A DNA stretch of 64,000 nt from Corythucha ciliata (taxonomy: Eukaryota; Arthropoda; Insecta; Hemiptera; Tingidae), in assembly GCA_038030265.1 (NCBI GenBank), contig CM075937.1, positions 7,006,001 to 7,070,000 on the forward strand. The letters run 5' to 3'. Positions 54,896 through 64,000 of this stretch are shown here, in pieces. The notes under the pieces are model-generated. The model was not told the DNA's origin. It saw only the letters and a list, made by a program, of their open reading frames with translations, and made no database searches. Position 1 is the stretch's first letter, and the number at the start of each line of letters is the position of its first letter. A program made the translations under genes and the position numbers.

Positions 54896-56584
54896 ATGGG
54901 TCGTAAAAAGAGAGTAAATACCGAGGATATCGTCGTTCCGGAGGCCGTAAGTACGCCTAAAATGTCAGAAGTAGAGTTGAGGGGCGATGAGTCAGAGTTA
55001 AGTGAGTCAGAGCAAGAGCAAGAGCTCAAGTCAGATGAGCCGAGTACGTCGTCGAGATCGGGTATAATCGGGGCGATTCAACCGTTTTCCGAAGGGACCG
55101 AGCCCTTCGAGAACTACTTGGAGCGTTTAGAAGCGTTTTTCCTCGTGAATCGTCTGCCAGACAGTGAAAAAGTCGCGTCTCTCGTAGTGTTGATTGGGCC
55201 CCAAGTTTATCAACTCCTGAGAAACCTAGTGGCTCCTCGGAAGCCCATGGAGTTATCGTTCGTAGAAATAATTCGTGAACTTCGTCAGCATTACGCCCCA
55301 ACAAAGTGTGAAATAGCAGAACGCTATAAATTTAATAAGAGGTCCCAACATCCCGGTGAGTCGGTGCAATCTTTTATCGTGGCGCTGAAGGAACTTGCGT
55401 CCAGTTGTAACTTCGGGGATTTCCTCGATCAGGCCCTTCGAGATCGAATAATCGTTGGCCTGACCGAGGAAGCGATGGTTCAACGTCTCATCGGAGAAAG
55501 CAAACTATCGTTTGACCAGGCGTGCAAAGTTGTCCTGGACATGGCCGCCGTGCGTCGGGATGCAAAAGTAGTCAAAGACGAGTCAACGTCGACGTCGTCA
55601 TGTTTCACCGTTCGCTCCCGGTCTTCGAATAGGGCTGTCAAGAAACCACTTCAGTTTTCAAGGAGTCCGTCGTCATCCGCCGCCAAAAGTCCGTCCAGAG
55701 GTGGCAATCCCCAAGGTGGTCGGAGGTCCGATCCACCTTCGTCATCGTCGTCATCGTGTGGCCGCTGTGGAAGAAGGCATCGTGGAACGTGTCTAGCGTT
55801 GGAGTGGACGTGCTTCACCTGCGGTAAAAGGGGCCACGTAGCCAAGATGTGTCGCTCAAGGAACGTCTCGTCAGTTTTCGTTTGTAAGTCTGAAAATGAT
55901 TTTTTTGGCCATAAGCCGTTAGTTTTGCCAGTCAAGTTTGGTCCCAATTGTGAAGAAATTTCCTTCGAAGCAGATAGCGGGGCAGCTTTAACTATTTTAC
56001 CGTTTAATGTTTACAAAAAGTCCTGTGGGTTCCGCCTTACCCCGTGTAATCTCCACGTGTCTTCAGCAAATGGTCAAAAAATAGCATTGGTCGGTGGAGC
56101 AAATCTCAAACGTGTCTGGGTTAATGGGAAACTTCTAGAAAATGTATCTGTGGTGGTTACAGAATCGTCAGTAGTCAAGCCTTTACTGGGTCGTGATTGG
56201 ATGGACAAATACCAGCCGTCGTGGCGTGACCTTCTGTTGAGTGGTAGGATTGAGAATCAGGAAAGGGAGAGATCGCTTAACGCCGTTAAAGCGAATAATT
56301 GCTCCGTTATCCAGGAAATCCAGTCTCGTTTTCCCAACGTCGTCCCAGGTCATAACAACGATCCGATCAGTCATTTTGAGGCTTCCCTAGTGCTTCAGTC
56401 GGGGGTCTCACCTATTTTTCACAAGGCCCACAACGTCCCCTACGCGTTGAGGGACCAAGTTGAGCAGGAAATTAAGTCGTTGGTCGATAGTGGTGTGCTC
56501 TACAAAGTCCATCAAAGTCAGTGGGCATCCCCAGTGGTGTGTGTCCCGAAAAAAAGACGGGTCGATTCGTTTGTGCGCCAACTT
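54896..56584 (+). CDS. gypsy Gag-protease reading frame
   Basis: ATG start with an acidic N-terminus and the Gag body PFSEGTEPFENYLERLEAFF. A Ser/Arg-rich linker leads to a zinc knuckle, CFTCGKRGHVAKMC, near residue 305. The retropepsin active site is FEADSGAALTILP near residue 359, with a partner GRDWMDKY flap/terminal region near 440. The frame continues into the RT N-terminus (VSPIFHKAHNVPYALRD) and breaks in an A run near 56552, after VCVPKK. Gag encapsidates element RNA and the protease would process the polyprotein. Except for the A-run indel it appears complete. Confidence 0.8.
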
Positions 56585-58871
56585 TAAAAATACAATTAAC
56601 AAGTACTTGAGGTTAGATCACTACCCCTTGCCCTTAGTCGATGAGATCTTCCAGAAACTGGTCGATTGTAAATTATTTTGTCGTTTGGACCTAAAAAATG
56701 CATATTTGCAGCTCAAGGTGTCTGAGGCGTGTCAGCCTTTGTTGACAATTAACACCCCTTTTGGGTTATATCGTTATTCTCGGTTAGTGTTCGGGATATC
56801 TGCGGCACCCTTTGTATTTCAGTCGTCAATCGATCAAGTTTTGGAAGAAATTCCCAAGACCTGTGCCTACCTCGATGATATCATGTGTGGAGGGGCTACA
56901 AAAGAAGAGTGCCTGAGAAATTTGTGGCAAGTGATCGAGAGGTTGAGTCGGTATAATATAAAAATTAATTTCGACAAAAGTGAATTCCTCGTGACTTCAT
57001 TGACGTATTTGGGGTATAGGTTGGATGAGGCAGGATTACATCCAAGTCCCGAGAAGGTTGCAGCATTGCGGGCAGCACCTTCCCCCTCCAATGTCACTGA
57101 GTTGAAGTCGTATTTGGGTCTTTTAAATTTTTTCAGCAAGTTTTTGACCTGTCCTGCGGATGTGTTGGAACCACTTCATAATTTAACTCGCAAAGAGGTC
57201 GAGTGGGATTGGTCATCGGAATGCGAAAAAGCGTTCATTAAGTCAAAAACACTTGTGTCCGAGAAATCGCGATTAGTCTTGTTTGACCCGAAATTGCCAA
57301 TAGTAGTGACATCAGACAGTAGCTCATACGGAGTGGGCGCTGTGCTCAGTCATTTCGTTGATGGCCAAGAGAGGCCGGTGGTCTTCGCGTCGGCAACCCT
57401 GACCGCCGCACAGAAAAATTACAGTCAGCTGGATAGAGAGGCGCTAGGAATCGTGTTCGCAGTGACAAAGTTCGAAAAGTATTTGTGGGGACGTTGTTTT
57501 ACCCTTGTTACGGACCATCAGCCCTTGAAATATATCTTTAATCAATCAAAGTCGGTTCCTCAAATGGCCGCATCTAGAGTTCAAAGATGGGCTTTACGTT
57601 TGTCTGAGTTTAACTTCACGGTTCAGTATAAAAAAGGTAGTTCGATCGGACACGCAGACGCGCTCTCACGTTTGCCGTTACCGTGTGAGACAGAAGATCT
57701 CCAGGGTGGCATACTCAATGTAGGTTTTGAAGACAAAATGCTGAGTTTTAAAGACGTAGCTTCAGCTACTGCGGACGATCCAGTTCTAAGTAAAGTCAAG
57801 AGTATGAATAGCACGGGCGTCCATTTTTTAAATTCCGTAATTCGTTCTCGAATCAAGAAGGTTGTGTTTTGTACGGGAACAGAGTGGTTATTCCGGAGTC
57901 TCTTCAAGAAAAGGTGCTAGAATTAGTGCACAAGGACCACCCAGGAATAGTTCGATCAAAGTTGTTGGCTCGGTCGTGGGTGTGGTGGCCAGGCATCGAA
58001 AATGATTTAGTCAGGTCGGTTGAGTGTTGTACCTCCTGCCAGGTTACTCAAAATAATAATGTAAAACCAGAGTACACGCCCATGAGAGAGACCAGTCGGT
58101 GTTCATATAGATTTTTTGAGTATTAAACATCACACGTTTTTGTTACTGGTCGACGATTTTTCAAAGTGGCTGGAAGAGATCCACATGCCCAGTACGTCGG
58201 CTCAAAAGGTCATCGGTCAGTTGGAAAAGATTTTCTCGTCGTTTGGTTATCCCCAAATTTTAGTGTCGGACAATGGTCCTCCGTTCAGTTCTCGTGAGTT
58301 TCGAGACTATCTTCAAAAGTGTAATGTCCGTTTTGTATCCAGTCCAACGTACCACCCTGCAAGTAATGGCTTGGCAGAGAGAGCGGTGCAGACGGTGAAG
58401 ACTTCAGTCATTAGAAAGTTGGTTGCGCTCACGTCTGAGGTAAGCGATGACAAGCTCCTCAATTCAGTAACGTCGTTTCTGGCTGGATATCGTAATACTC
58501 CATCTACAGTAACGGGTAAATCTCCAGCGTCACTAATTTTCTCGTATCCTGTAAGATCAGCTATTGCCATGCTACACCCTAATTCAGTTACCACTTCAGA
58601 TGGTCGCGACGCTTCGACAGGTGCGACTCCCAAGTTTCAAATCAATGAAAAAGTCTTAGTAAGAGCTTGTCCCCCTCAAAAGTTGTTAAAGTGGGTTCCC
58701 TCCAGAGTCATGGAAGTTGTGAGTTCTCGAGTTTACCTGGTTAAATTAAAAAATGGACACGTTCGAGAAGTGCGTGCCAACCATATGAAGAAAAGTCAGT
58801 TAAGAGACCAGGAGCATCCTTCCGAAAGGCCTGATTTTTCCCATGTCCCTGTCCCTCCTCCCGAAATGTAA
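56460..58871 (+). pseudogene. gypsy RT, RNase H and integrase, frameshifted
   Basis: After the A-run indel, the frame to 57920 carries RT motifs (KDGSIRLCANFKNTIN, FCRLDLKNAYLQL, catalytic YLDD in CAYLDDIMCGG) and RNase H (VVTSDSSSYGVGAVL, LDREALGIVF, TLVTDHQPLKYIF, HADALSRLP). A shift near 57880 leads to the integrase zinc domain (LVHKDHPGIV, ECCTSCQ). Another shift near 58095 leads to the catalytic core: LLVDDFSKW, VSDNGPPFSS and NGLAERAVQ, giving Asp, Asp and Glu. The tail ends at 58871 without a chromodomain. All catalytic residues are visible, but three indels separate them. Confidence 0.85.
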
Positions 58872-59141
58872 GTGAGTCAAGATGACAGCATCTCGAAGGA
58901 GGAAATTTCGCACAATGATAAGCCCGTAGTCCGAAAATCCGTGCGGTTCAGAGTTCCTCCCAAACGTTATTCTCCTTAATAGTGTTGCAAATTTTGTGAT
59001 TTAATTCGTATTTTGTGGTTGTGTGTGTTTGTTTTTGAGAAATATTTTTTTTTTTACTGTTATTGATTTTTTTTTCAAAATATGTAAGTGTAAATTCGTG
59101 CGTGGTATATTGAAAAAAAAAAAAAAAAAAGAAAGTTCGGT

Positions 59142-59160
59142 TTTTTAAGGGGGGAAAAAA
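59142..59160 (+). promoter_or_regulatory. polypurine tract of the gypsy element
   Basis: The purine run AAGGGGGGAAAAAA directly abuts the 3' LTR and would prime plus-strand DNA synthesis. The same tract precedes the LTR at 4986. Confidence 0.75.
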
Positions 59161-59381
59161 TGTTATATGCCGGGTTAGCCTCGTTACGGCTATCCCGAGT
59201 CGGTGGGTTGGATTGTGTCGAGAATGAAAAAGGACTGTTGTTGTTGTTGTATGCCCTCGTTGAAGAATGCTTATAATAAAAATGCTCTGTATTCTTAGTT
59301 GTCTCGGGTGTAAGTTATTCCGTTAATGTAACGTGCCTTGAACCCCACTCATCCCTCAGTCTTCCGGAGTAAGATACAACA
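59161..59381 (+). repeat. gypsy 3' LTR (221 bp)
   Basis: TGTTATATGCC...GATACAACA, near-identical to 4986-5203, with one extra TTG in a TTG microsatellite and a few substitutions. Confidence 0.9.
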
Positions 59382-59468
59382 AGCCTCTGTCTTGGTCTCA
59401 ATGAGTAACGTACCTTTATTTAATTTGCGCACTGAATCTAACGTGCCAATTGAATGAGTTAGTATTTT

Positions 59469-61880
59469 CTATCTAGAAAGAATGGCACAAAGAAGTGCCA
59501 TGTGCTCAGCTTCGTTGGTACAAATTGAGATTGATTTCTGTTTACGACTAGCCCAAGAGATAAAATTGTTTCCGATTTCCGAACAACAGCCGGTAACTGA
59601 AGATCTTTCGTTCAATTTGTTTCCCCAGTCTGCAACACTGTAGGTGAATAGTTCGAAATTTTGAGTCTTGGAGTATTCAATTTTTAGGTCGAGAGAACCT
59701 TCAAGATATCTCAGTATTCGTTTCACAGCAATCCAATGTATTTTTTGAAAGTTGGTTTTGAAACGGCTAAGAACATTAACTGCAAAAACGATGTCAGGTC
59801 GGGATATTAGAGATACATACAGTAGTGAACCAATAGCCTCTTGATAAGGGACGTTTCTATCGAAGGGCTCGTTAGACTTCGATTCTTCCGGTGTAAGCGA
59901 CAGTTGTTCCGTCGAATTGGTGTCCATTGGAGTTCCAACTGGTTTGGATTGTTCCATATGGAAGCGCTTTAGAATTTTTTCTATGTAGCTCTTTTGGGAG
60001 ATCCAAAGCTTTCCGGAATCTCGGTCACGACTGATGCCCATTCCAAGGCAGTTTTTCAGGATTCCGAGGTTGTTCATTTCGAACTCTTGATGAAGCCGGT
60101 GTTTGATTTCTTCTTTAATTTTTTTATTGTCGGAAAGAAGAATGAGATCGTCGACGTAGAGAGCGATCACAGCCATCCCCTTCTCGCTCAAACGGGAATA
60201 AATACAAGGGTCGGCGGCTGAACGGGTGAACTGGAGCTCTCGCAAGACAGAGTCAATTTTTGTGTTCCAACATCGTTCGGACTGTTTAAGCCCGTACATG
60301 GATTTGTTAAGACGCCAGACTTTTCCTCTTTCATGGGGTTCGAGAAATTCTGGATGAGGAGAGACGTAAATTTCTTCCGGTAAATCTCCATAGAGAAAGG
60401 CAGTCTTGACATCAAGGTGGTCGATGTCCAAGTTGTTTTGAGCGGCGAAGGTCAAGAGAAATCTAATTGAAGTGTATTTCACAACCGGTGAGTAGGTTTC
60501 GGCGTAGTCAATACCAGATTTTTGGGAGCATCCTCGAACAACGAGTCTAGTCATGAAACGTTTGCGGTCGCCGTCATTTTTCACCTTGTATACCCATTTG
60601 GTAGATAAAGCTTGTTTTCCTGGAGGAAGGTCAGCTACGGTGAATGTATTGTTCTTTTTGAATGAAACAAACTCGTCTTTCATTGCTGCTGCCCATTCGG
60701 AAGAATTGTTGCTGTCCATAGCCTCTGGGTTGGTCAGTAGGTCATGGGAAAGTCCAAGTCTTCTTCTGCGAGGAAAGAGATAAAGTCAGTCCAGACGACA
60801 GATTTAGGCGTGCGCTATGATCGTCGCACCGGAGCGGCCTGTGTGGGCTCATCAACGTTTTCAGGGGGAACCTCGTAAATGTCGTCTGTGTCATCGTCGT
60901 TAGCGTCGCACCCGAAAATCCTGAAGTTGGCCAGGTTTGGCTTTGATCCTTCCAACAATTCATACGGGGTCGTGCCATTGAGTGCACGAGCAGGAGATCT
61001 GTTTACGAGATACGCAGCCGTGGCGATGGCTTCTGCCCAATATTCTTTGCCCAGGCCTGCATCAGCGAGCATAGTTCTCGCTTTTTCGACTAACGTACGA
61101 TTCATACGCTCGGCTAAGCCGTTTGAAGATGGCGAGTAACGGTGCGTGGTTTGTTGAACAATGCCAACATTTTCGAAAGAAGTCTTCACTTTTTCATTTA
61201 AGTATTCTGACCCTTGGTCGCTTCGAAAAATCTTGATTTTTTGATCTTTTTGACGTTGGACCATTGTGCAGTACTGTTTAATGCAGTCTGCAGCCTGACT
61301 TTTATGAGTCAAGAAGTAAACTGTAACGTAACGAGAATGGTCGTCAATTAGTGTCAAAAAGTACGAACTTCCTCCTATGGATTTCTGTTCCATGGGACCA
61401 CAAAGATCGCTTACGATTAAATTAAGAAGTTCATTTGAGCGATTTCCTTTTGACTTAAATGGAAATCTGGCTCGTTTGCCGATCATGCATAGCTCACATG
61501 TTCCTGAAACTTCTGTGTTTCCTGTTATGCCAATGGAGTGGCTTTTTAGGATGGCGATTCCTTTGGCATTGAGGTGACCTAAGCGGCGGTGCCAGAGGGC
61601 GTCATTATCGCGGGAGAAGAATGCTGTCTTTATTGGACCATTCATTCGATAAATACCGTTGATCTCATGAGCTGTAGCGAATATTTGACCATTTTCGTCG
61701 TAAATGTGACCACCATTTTTATTGAAGACGAATGTGTTGCCTTTCTTGACGATGCGACTCACGGACAGGAGGTTGGCGGCAGCATTTGGTGCGTAAATGA
61801 CATTATTGACCTCAATGTCGGTTGAGTCGAATGGGTCCGAAGCAGTTACCGAAAAAATCACTGTTCCTGTAGAAGTGGGG
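59469..61880 (-). pseudogene. copia Pol: protease end, integrase, RT, RNase H (truncated)
   Basis: Open from VNNVIYAPNAAANLLSVSRI (end of protease) through the integrase zinc domain (HRRLGHLNAKG, CELCMIGK) and core (VSDLCGPM, FRSDQGSEY, NGLAERMNRT). After FRIFGC, near 60910, part of the integrase C-terminus is deleted, followed by an acidic linker and a frameshift near 60800. RT motifs follow in the second frame (60719-59469): KWVYKVKNDGDRKRFMTRL, DVKTAFLYGDL, catalytic YVDDLILLS. RNase H is partial (SVADWGNK, WASRKQKSISICTNEAEHMA) and is cut off near the gypsy LTR. Confidence 0.85.
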
Positions 61881-62674
61881 GGGGGGAAGGGGCAGTTAAG
61901 CGAATATATCGAGGACTAGGAGTTTTCACGTTGGTGGGAACTCCCTCTCGACTTAGCCTCTGCTGCCGTAGACAACTGCACCTCCTCGGTGGTTCCTCCT
62001 GGAAACTCGATTTTTTGAGACCAACGCAGCTCTGTCGGTTCAGTGGGCCTGGAAAAGGGCACGTGCGGCGGACGTAGGCCGGCCATCCCTGAATAAGGGG
62101 TGCAGACCGAGAGCCTCAGTTTCCGCTGGCGTTAGCCTGGCTGGGCTGCTCCCGGATTGGTTAGCGAAGCGGTTGCACTCCGGACACTCCTTTTGGAGTG
62201 CTGACCAGGTGTTCATATCCGTGGACAACCGGCTGGGAGCACCACTGTTCTATTGCTTGTCCATAAGATGGGCCAGATATGCGAATATATCGAGGACTAA
62301 GAGGCTTGCCTCTCTCTCGACTTAGCCACTACTGTTCAAGATGAATGCTCCCTTCGGGGCTTCTGGCTGGCTAGGGTCCATTCCCTAATTAAAGCATCTC
62401 CATCGAATTTCAAGCCTGTTTTGGCTGACCGTAGGGGGCAGTCCTCTGCATCTCGCTTCCGTGGGTTCCGCTCGTTTGTTCGGCGAGGGGTGACCCCCGG
62501 GGGTGGCGCGTGGCTGCGGTGGCGGACCTTTGGCCGCGGGGATATGGGGCTCAATCACCTTTGTGTGAGGGGAGACCCCCATGTTTTACCATGGAGCCGG
62601 GGTTTTGCTTCCGTGGCGCGCGTTCCCGGGGCCCAACCGTTTGACGGCGGGTGGTGCTCGTGGGGCGGGATGTT
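61765..62674 (+). repeat. copia fragment plus GC-rich module, copy 2
   Basis: Near-identical to 21688-22606 in the same orientation. Here it is seen in place within copia: the first ~115 bp are antisense protease codons and the remainder is the module, which disrupts gag-protease. Hairpins AAGAGGCTTGCCTCT and GGAGTTTTCAC/GTGGGAACTCC are present in both copies. Confidence 0.85.
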
Positions 62675-63144
62675 TTGTACTAGCGGACCGAAAGTCAGTC
62701 GAGGTCGGAGACGCGAATATAACCGCGAGACCGAATATAACCGAGGGATACTCGGAGAGGGGGGCAGTTTTGTCTTGCGTCTAGCCTAGCTCCGACTCAG
62801 GTGCCCCTCGACCTTCGGGTAACAGGTCCGTCCAGGTTGGCGCGGATGCAAGCCAACGAGGGCTCCGCCCGGGTGTTAGTCATTTATTTTGTTGTGGCTG
62901 CACCTGTTTTCTATCCGCCGGACTCGGGCAATTAGAGCAGGTAGTGCTTTTTTACTCGCACCGCCGACCCGCGACCAGTCCCAGGGCCTGACGTTTTTTG
63001 TTTTTTTTCACTGACGGCAACACTGGGACCACGGGGTGCCACTCATTCCTAGCCCAGGCACGTTTGGAGTTGGATTCGTGGGGGCCTATGGTTTCACGAC
63101 TCCAGTGGAGGAGGATGTTTCGATGTCCGAATTGGGTACTGACT
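62675..63144. other. rest of the insert within copia
   Basis: GC-rich sequence with further GCGAATATAACCG-like words (~62711, ~62730), no coding potential, and a T run near 63001. Not shared with copy 1. Confidence 0.5.
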
Positions 63145-63483
63145 TACAATACAATACTCCTCGACGTTGGGGAAATCGTTGAGCTTGACGAGCAACGATT
63201 GTAGTAACGAGATACGTCTAGTTAGCCCTGAGTCTTCAAATGCGCGGTTTAGTGCTTCCCAGCAATCTTTCGCCGTCGTAGTCTTCATGATATGGGGATA
63301 AATTACTTTATCCACAGCGAGGATAATCTCAGAACGAGCTTTCCTGTCCTTCTTAGGATCGTCAATCGTACCCTCTACGGCGTCCCACAAGTCCTTGACT
63401 TCGAGCACTGCTTGTATAGCAAATTTCCACGAATTAAAGTTTTCGCGGCCCACTAGCTTCTCTATTTGAGTTAAGTTAGACAT
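63094..63483 (-). pseudogene. copia Gag N-terminal fragment
   Basis: MSNLTQIEKLVGRENFNSWK is followed by VLEVKDLWDAVEGT, RARSEIILAVDKVIYPHI and TTAKDCWEALNRAFED, the standard start of copia-type Gag. Homology ends near NVEEY (about 63145); what follows is unrelated sequence of the insert edge. The nucleocapsid knuckle and the rest of Gag are missing. Confidence 0.8.
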
Positions 63484-64000
63484 GCTTGTCGAGATTTTAG
63501 AAGTTTATTATAGATAAACTAACAACTTACGAACGAGTGTCCAGCTTCAGAAGATGCGGGGAACCGTAAAATTACGCACTCACGAAAAACTTGCAGTACT
63601 TTTTTTTTACTGAAATGTCATACGTGGGCCCATAACCTGTTGCAGATGCGCATAAAAAGCTAGGACAATTTTATCAAAATTGTATTATTTAAAGAAAAAA
63701 AAATGTGTGAACTTGGGAACAACATTTTTCATAAAAGCACGATAGAAATCACACTTTTTATATAAGAAGTTGGAGGGGTCTCTTAAAGTTCTGACTGAAG
63801 GGAGCATAACATTTGCTACTGTGAAGCAATAAAATCCAACAAGGGGCCCATGGCCCCGGAAGGCCCGAGAAAGGCCTTGACCTAAGCGGCGCTCGATAGG
63901 CTGCTCACGAATTGATAAAATAAGCAAAAAACAATCGAAAATGCTAAATACTGTACCTCCTGGTTGGGTTTTTGTGGATACCAGCCACATTTTTCATCAA
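63484..64000. other. non-coding end of window
   Basis: AT-rich sequence upstream of copia gag. An LTR would be expected here, but no TG...CA boundary or tRNA-complementary site was recognised. Confidence 0.35.

Larger units (their letters stand above)
54724..59381 (+). mobile_element. Ty3/gypsy retrotransposon, nearly full length
   Basis: Order: truncated 5' LTR (54724-54796), leader starting TTGGCGACGAGGATTGG, gag-protease, RT-RNase H-integrase, purine tract and full 3' LTR (59161-59381). Three frame disruptions are visible. It is the parental type of the deleted copy at 4.0-5.2 kb. The missing 145 bp of 5' LTR is replaced by the 5' edge of a LINE, and the right LTR edge abuts a truncated copia. 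Confidence 0.9.
59382..63483 (-). mobile_element. copia-type retrotransposon, truncated, carrying a GC-rich insert
   Basis: The minus strand runs from the Gag start (63483) to RNase H (59469), where the gypsy LTR cuts it off. The region between Gag residue ~110 and the protease (about 63145 to 61880) is replaced by a 1.27-kb non-coding module. No copia LTR was recognised. Confidence 0.8.

Overview
This is a eukaryotic nuclear window, most likely from an arthropod (inference; no species-specific marker is visible). It is mostly transposable-element sequence around one clearly supported host gene. The eukaryotic reading rests on five exons joined by 58-98 bp GT-AG introns in the gene at 7.4-9.2 kb, poly(A) signals, and the variety of metazoan element classes: Penelope-like, Ty3/gypsy, copia, several LINE clades, a THAP/DDE_Tnp_4 transposon, a mariner MITE and many fold-back repeats. 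A 500-base run of N lies at 13831-14330.

Layout. 0-4 kb: a small inverted-repeat element, then a terminal-inverted-repeat element (1668-3904) split by a Penelope-like element (2024-3864). The insertion is flanked by a 13-bp duplication, and both inverted arms carry hammerhead-ribozyme-like cores. 4-5.6 kb: an internally deleted Ty3/gypsy copy with its 3' LTR, followed by an integrase fragment of another gypsy family. 7.4-9.3 kb: a host gene for a 515-residue protein with a disordered N-terminus and four C-terminal membrane segments, possibly Sanpodo-like. 10.2-13.3 kb: a degenerate ~30-bp minisatellite that reverses orientation near 12.46 kb. 15.2-20.9 kb: a decayed Jockey-group LINE with a poly(A) tail. 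20.9-22.6 kb: the 5' end of another LINE joined to a chimeric copia/GC-rich module. 23.0-23.9 kb: a second degenerate minisatellite. 24-29.2 kb: a GC-rich R1-clade LINE that is intact apart from one stop codon. 29.5-32.2 kb: a decayed CR1/L2-like LINE.

34.5-47.5 kb: a THAP-domain plus DDE_Tnp_4 transposase whose exons can be joined in phase across a 10-kb intron. On the opposite strand lies a SWIM zinc-finger gene, which may be the second gene of the same transposon. The intron holds a 7.3-kb segment bounded by GC-rich inverted repeats and TTA duplications, itself filled with a large interrupted palindrome, a mariner MITE and a split LINE. 49-54.7 kb: two LINEs on the minus strand. 54.7-59.4 kb: a nearly complete Ty3/gypsy element, the parent type of the deleted copy at 4 kb. 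59.4-63.5 kb: a minus-strand copia element whose gag-protease region is replaced by the GC-rich module also present at 21.7-22.6 kb.

Almost every element ORF carries frameshifts, nonsense mutations or internal deletions, so the window is mainly a nested graveyard. The best candidates for something undescribed are the inverted minisatellite arrays, the cargo-bearing copia chimera, and the transposon with a THAP/DDE transposase and a SWIM partner gene.
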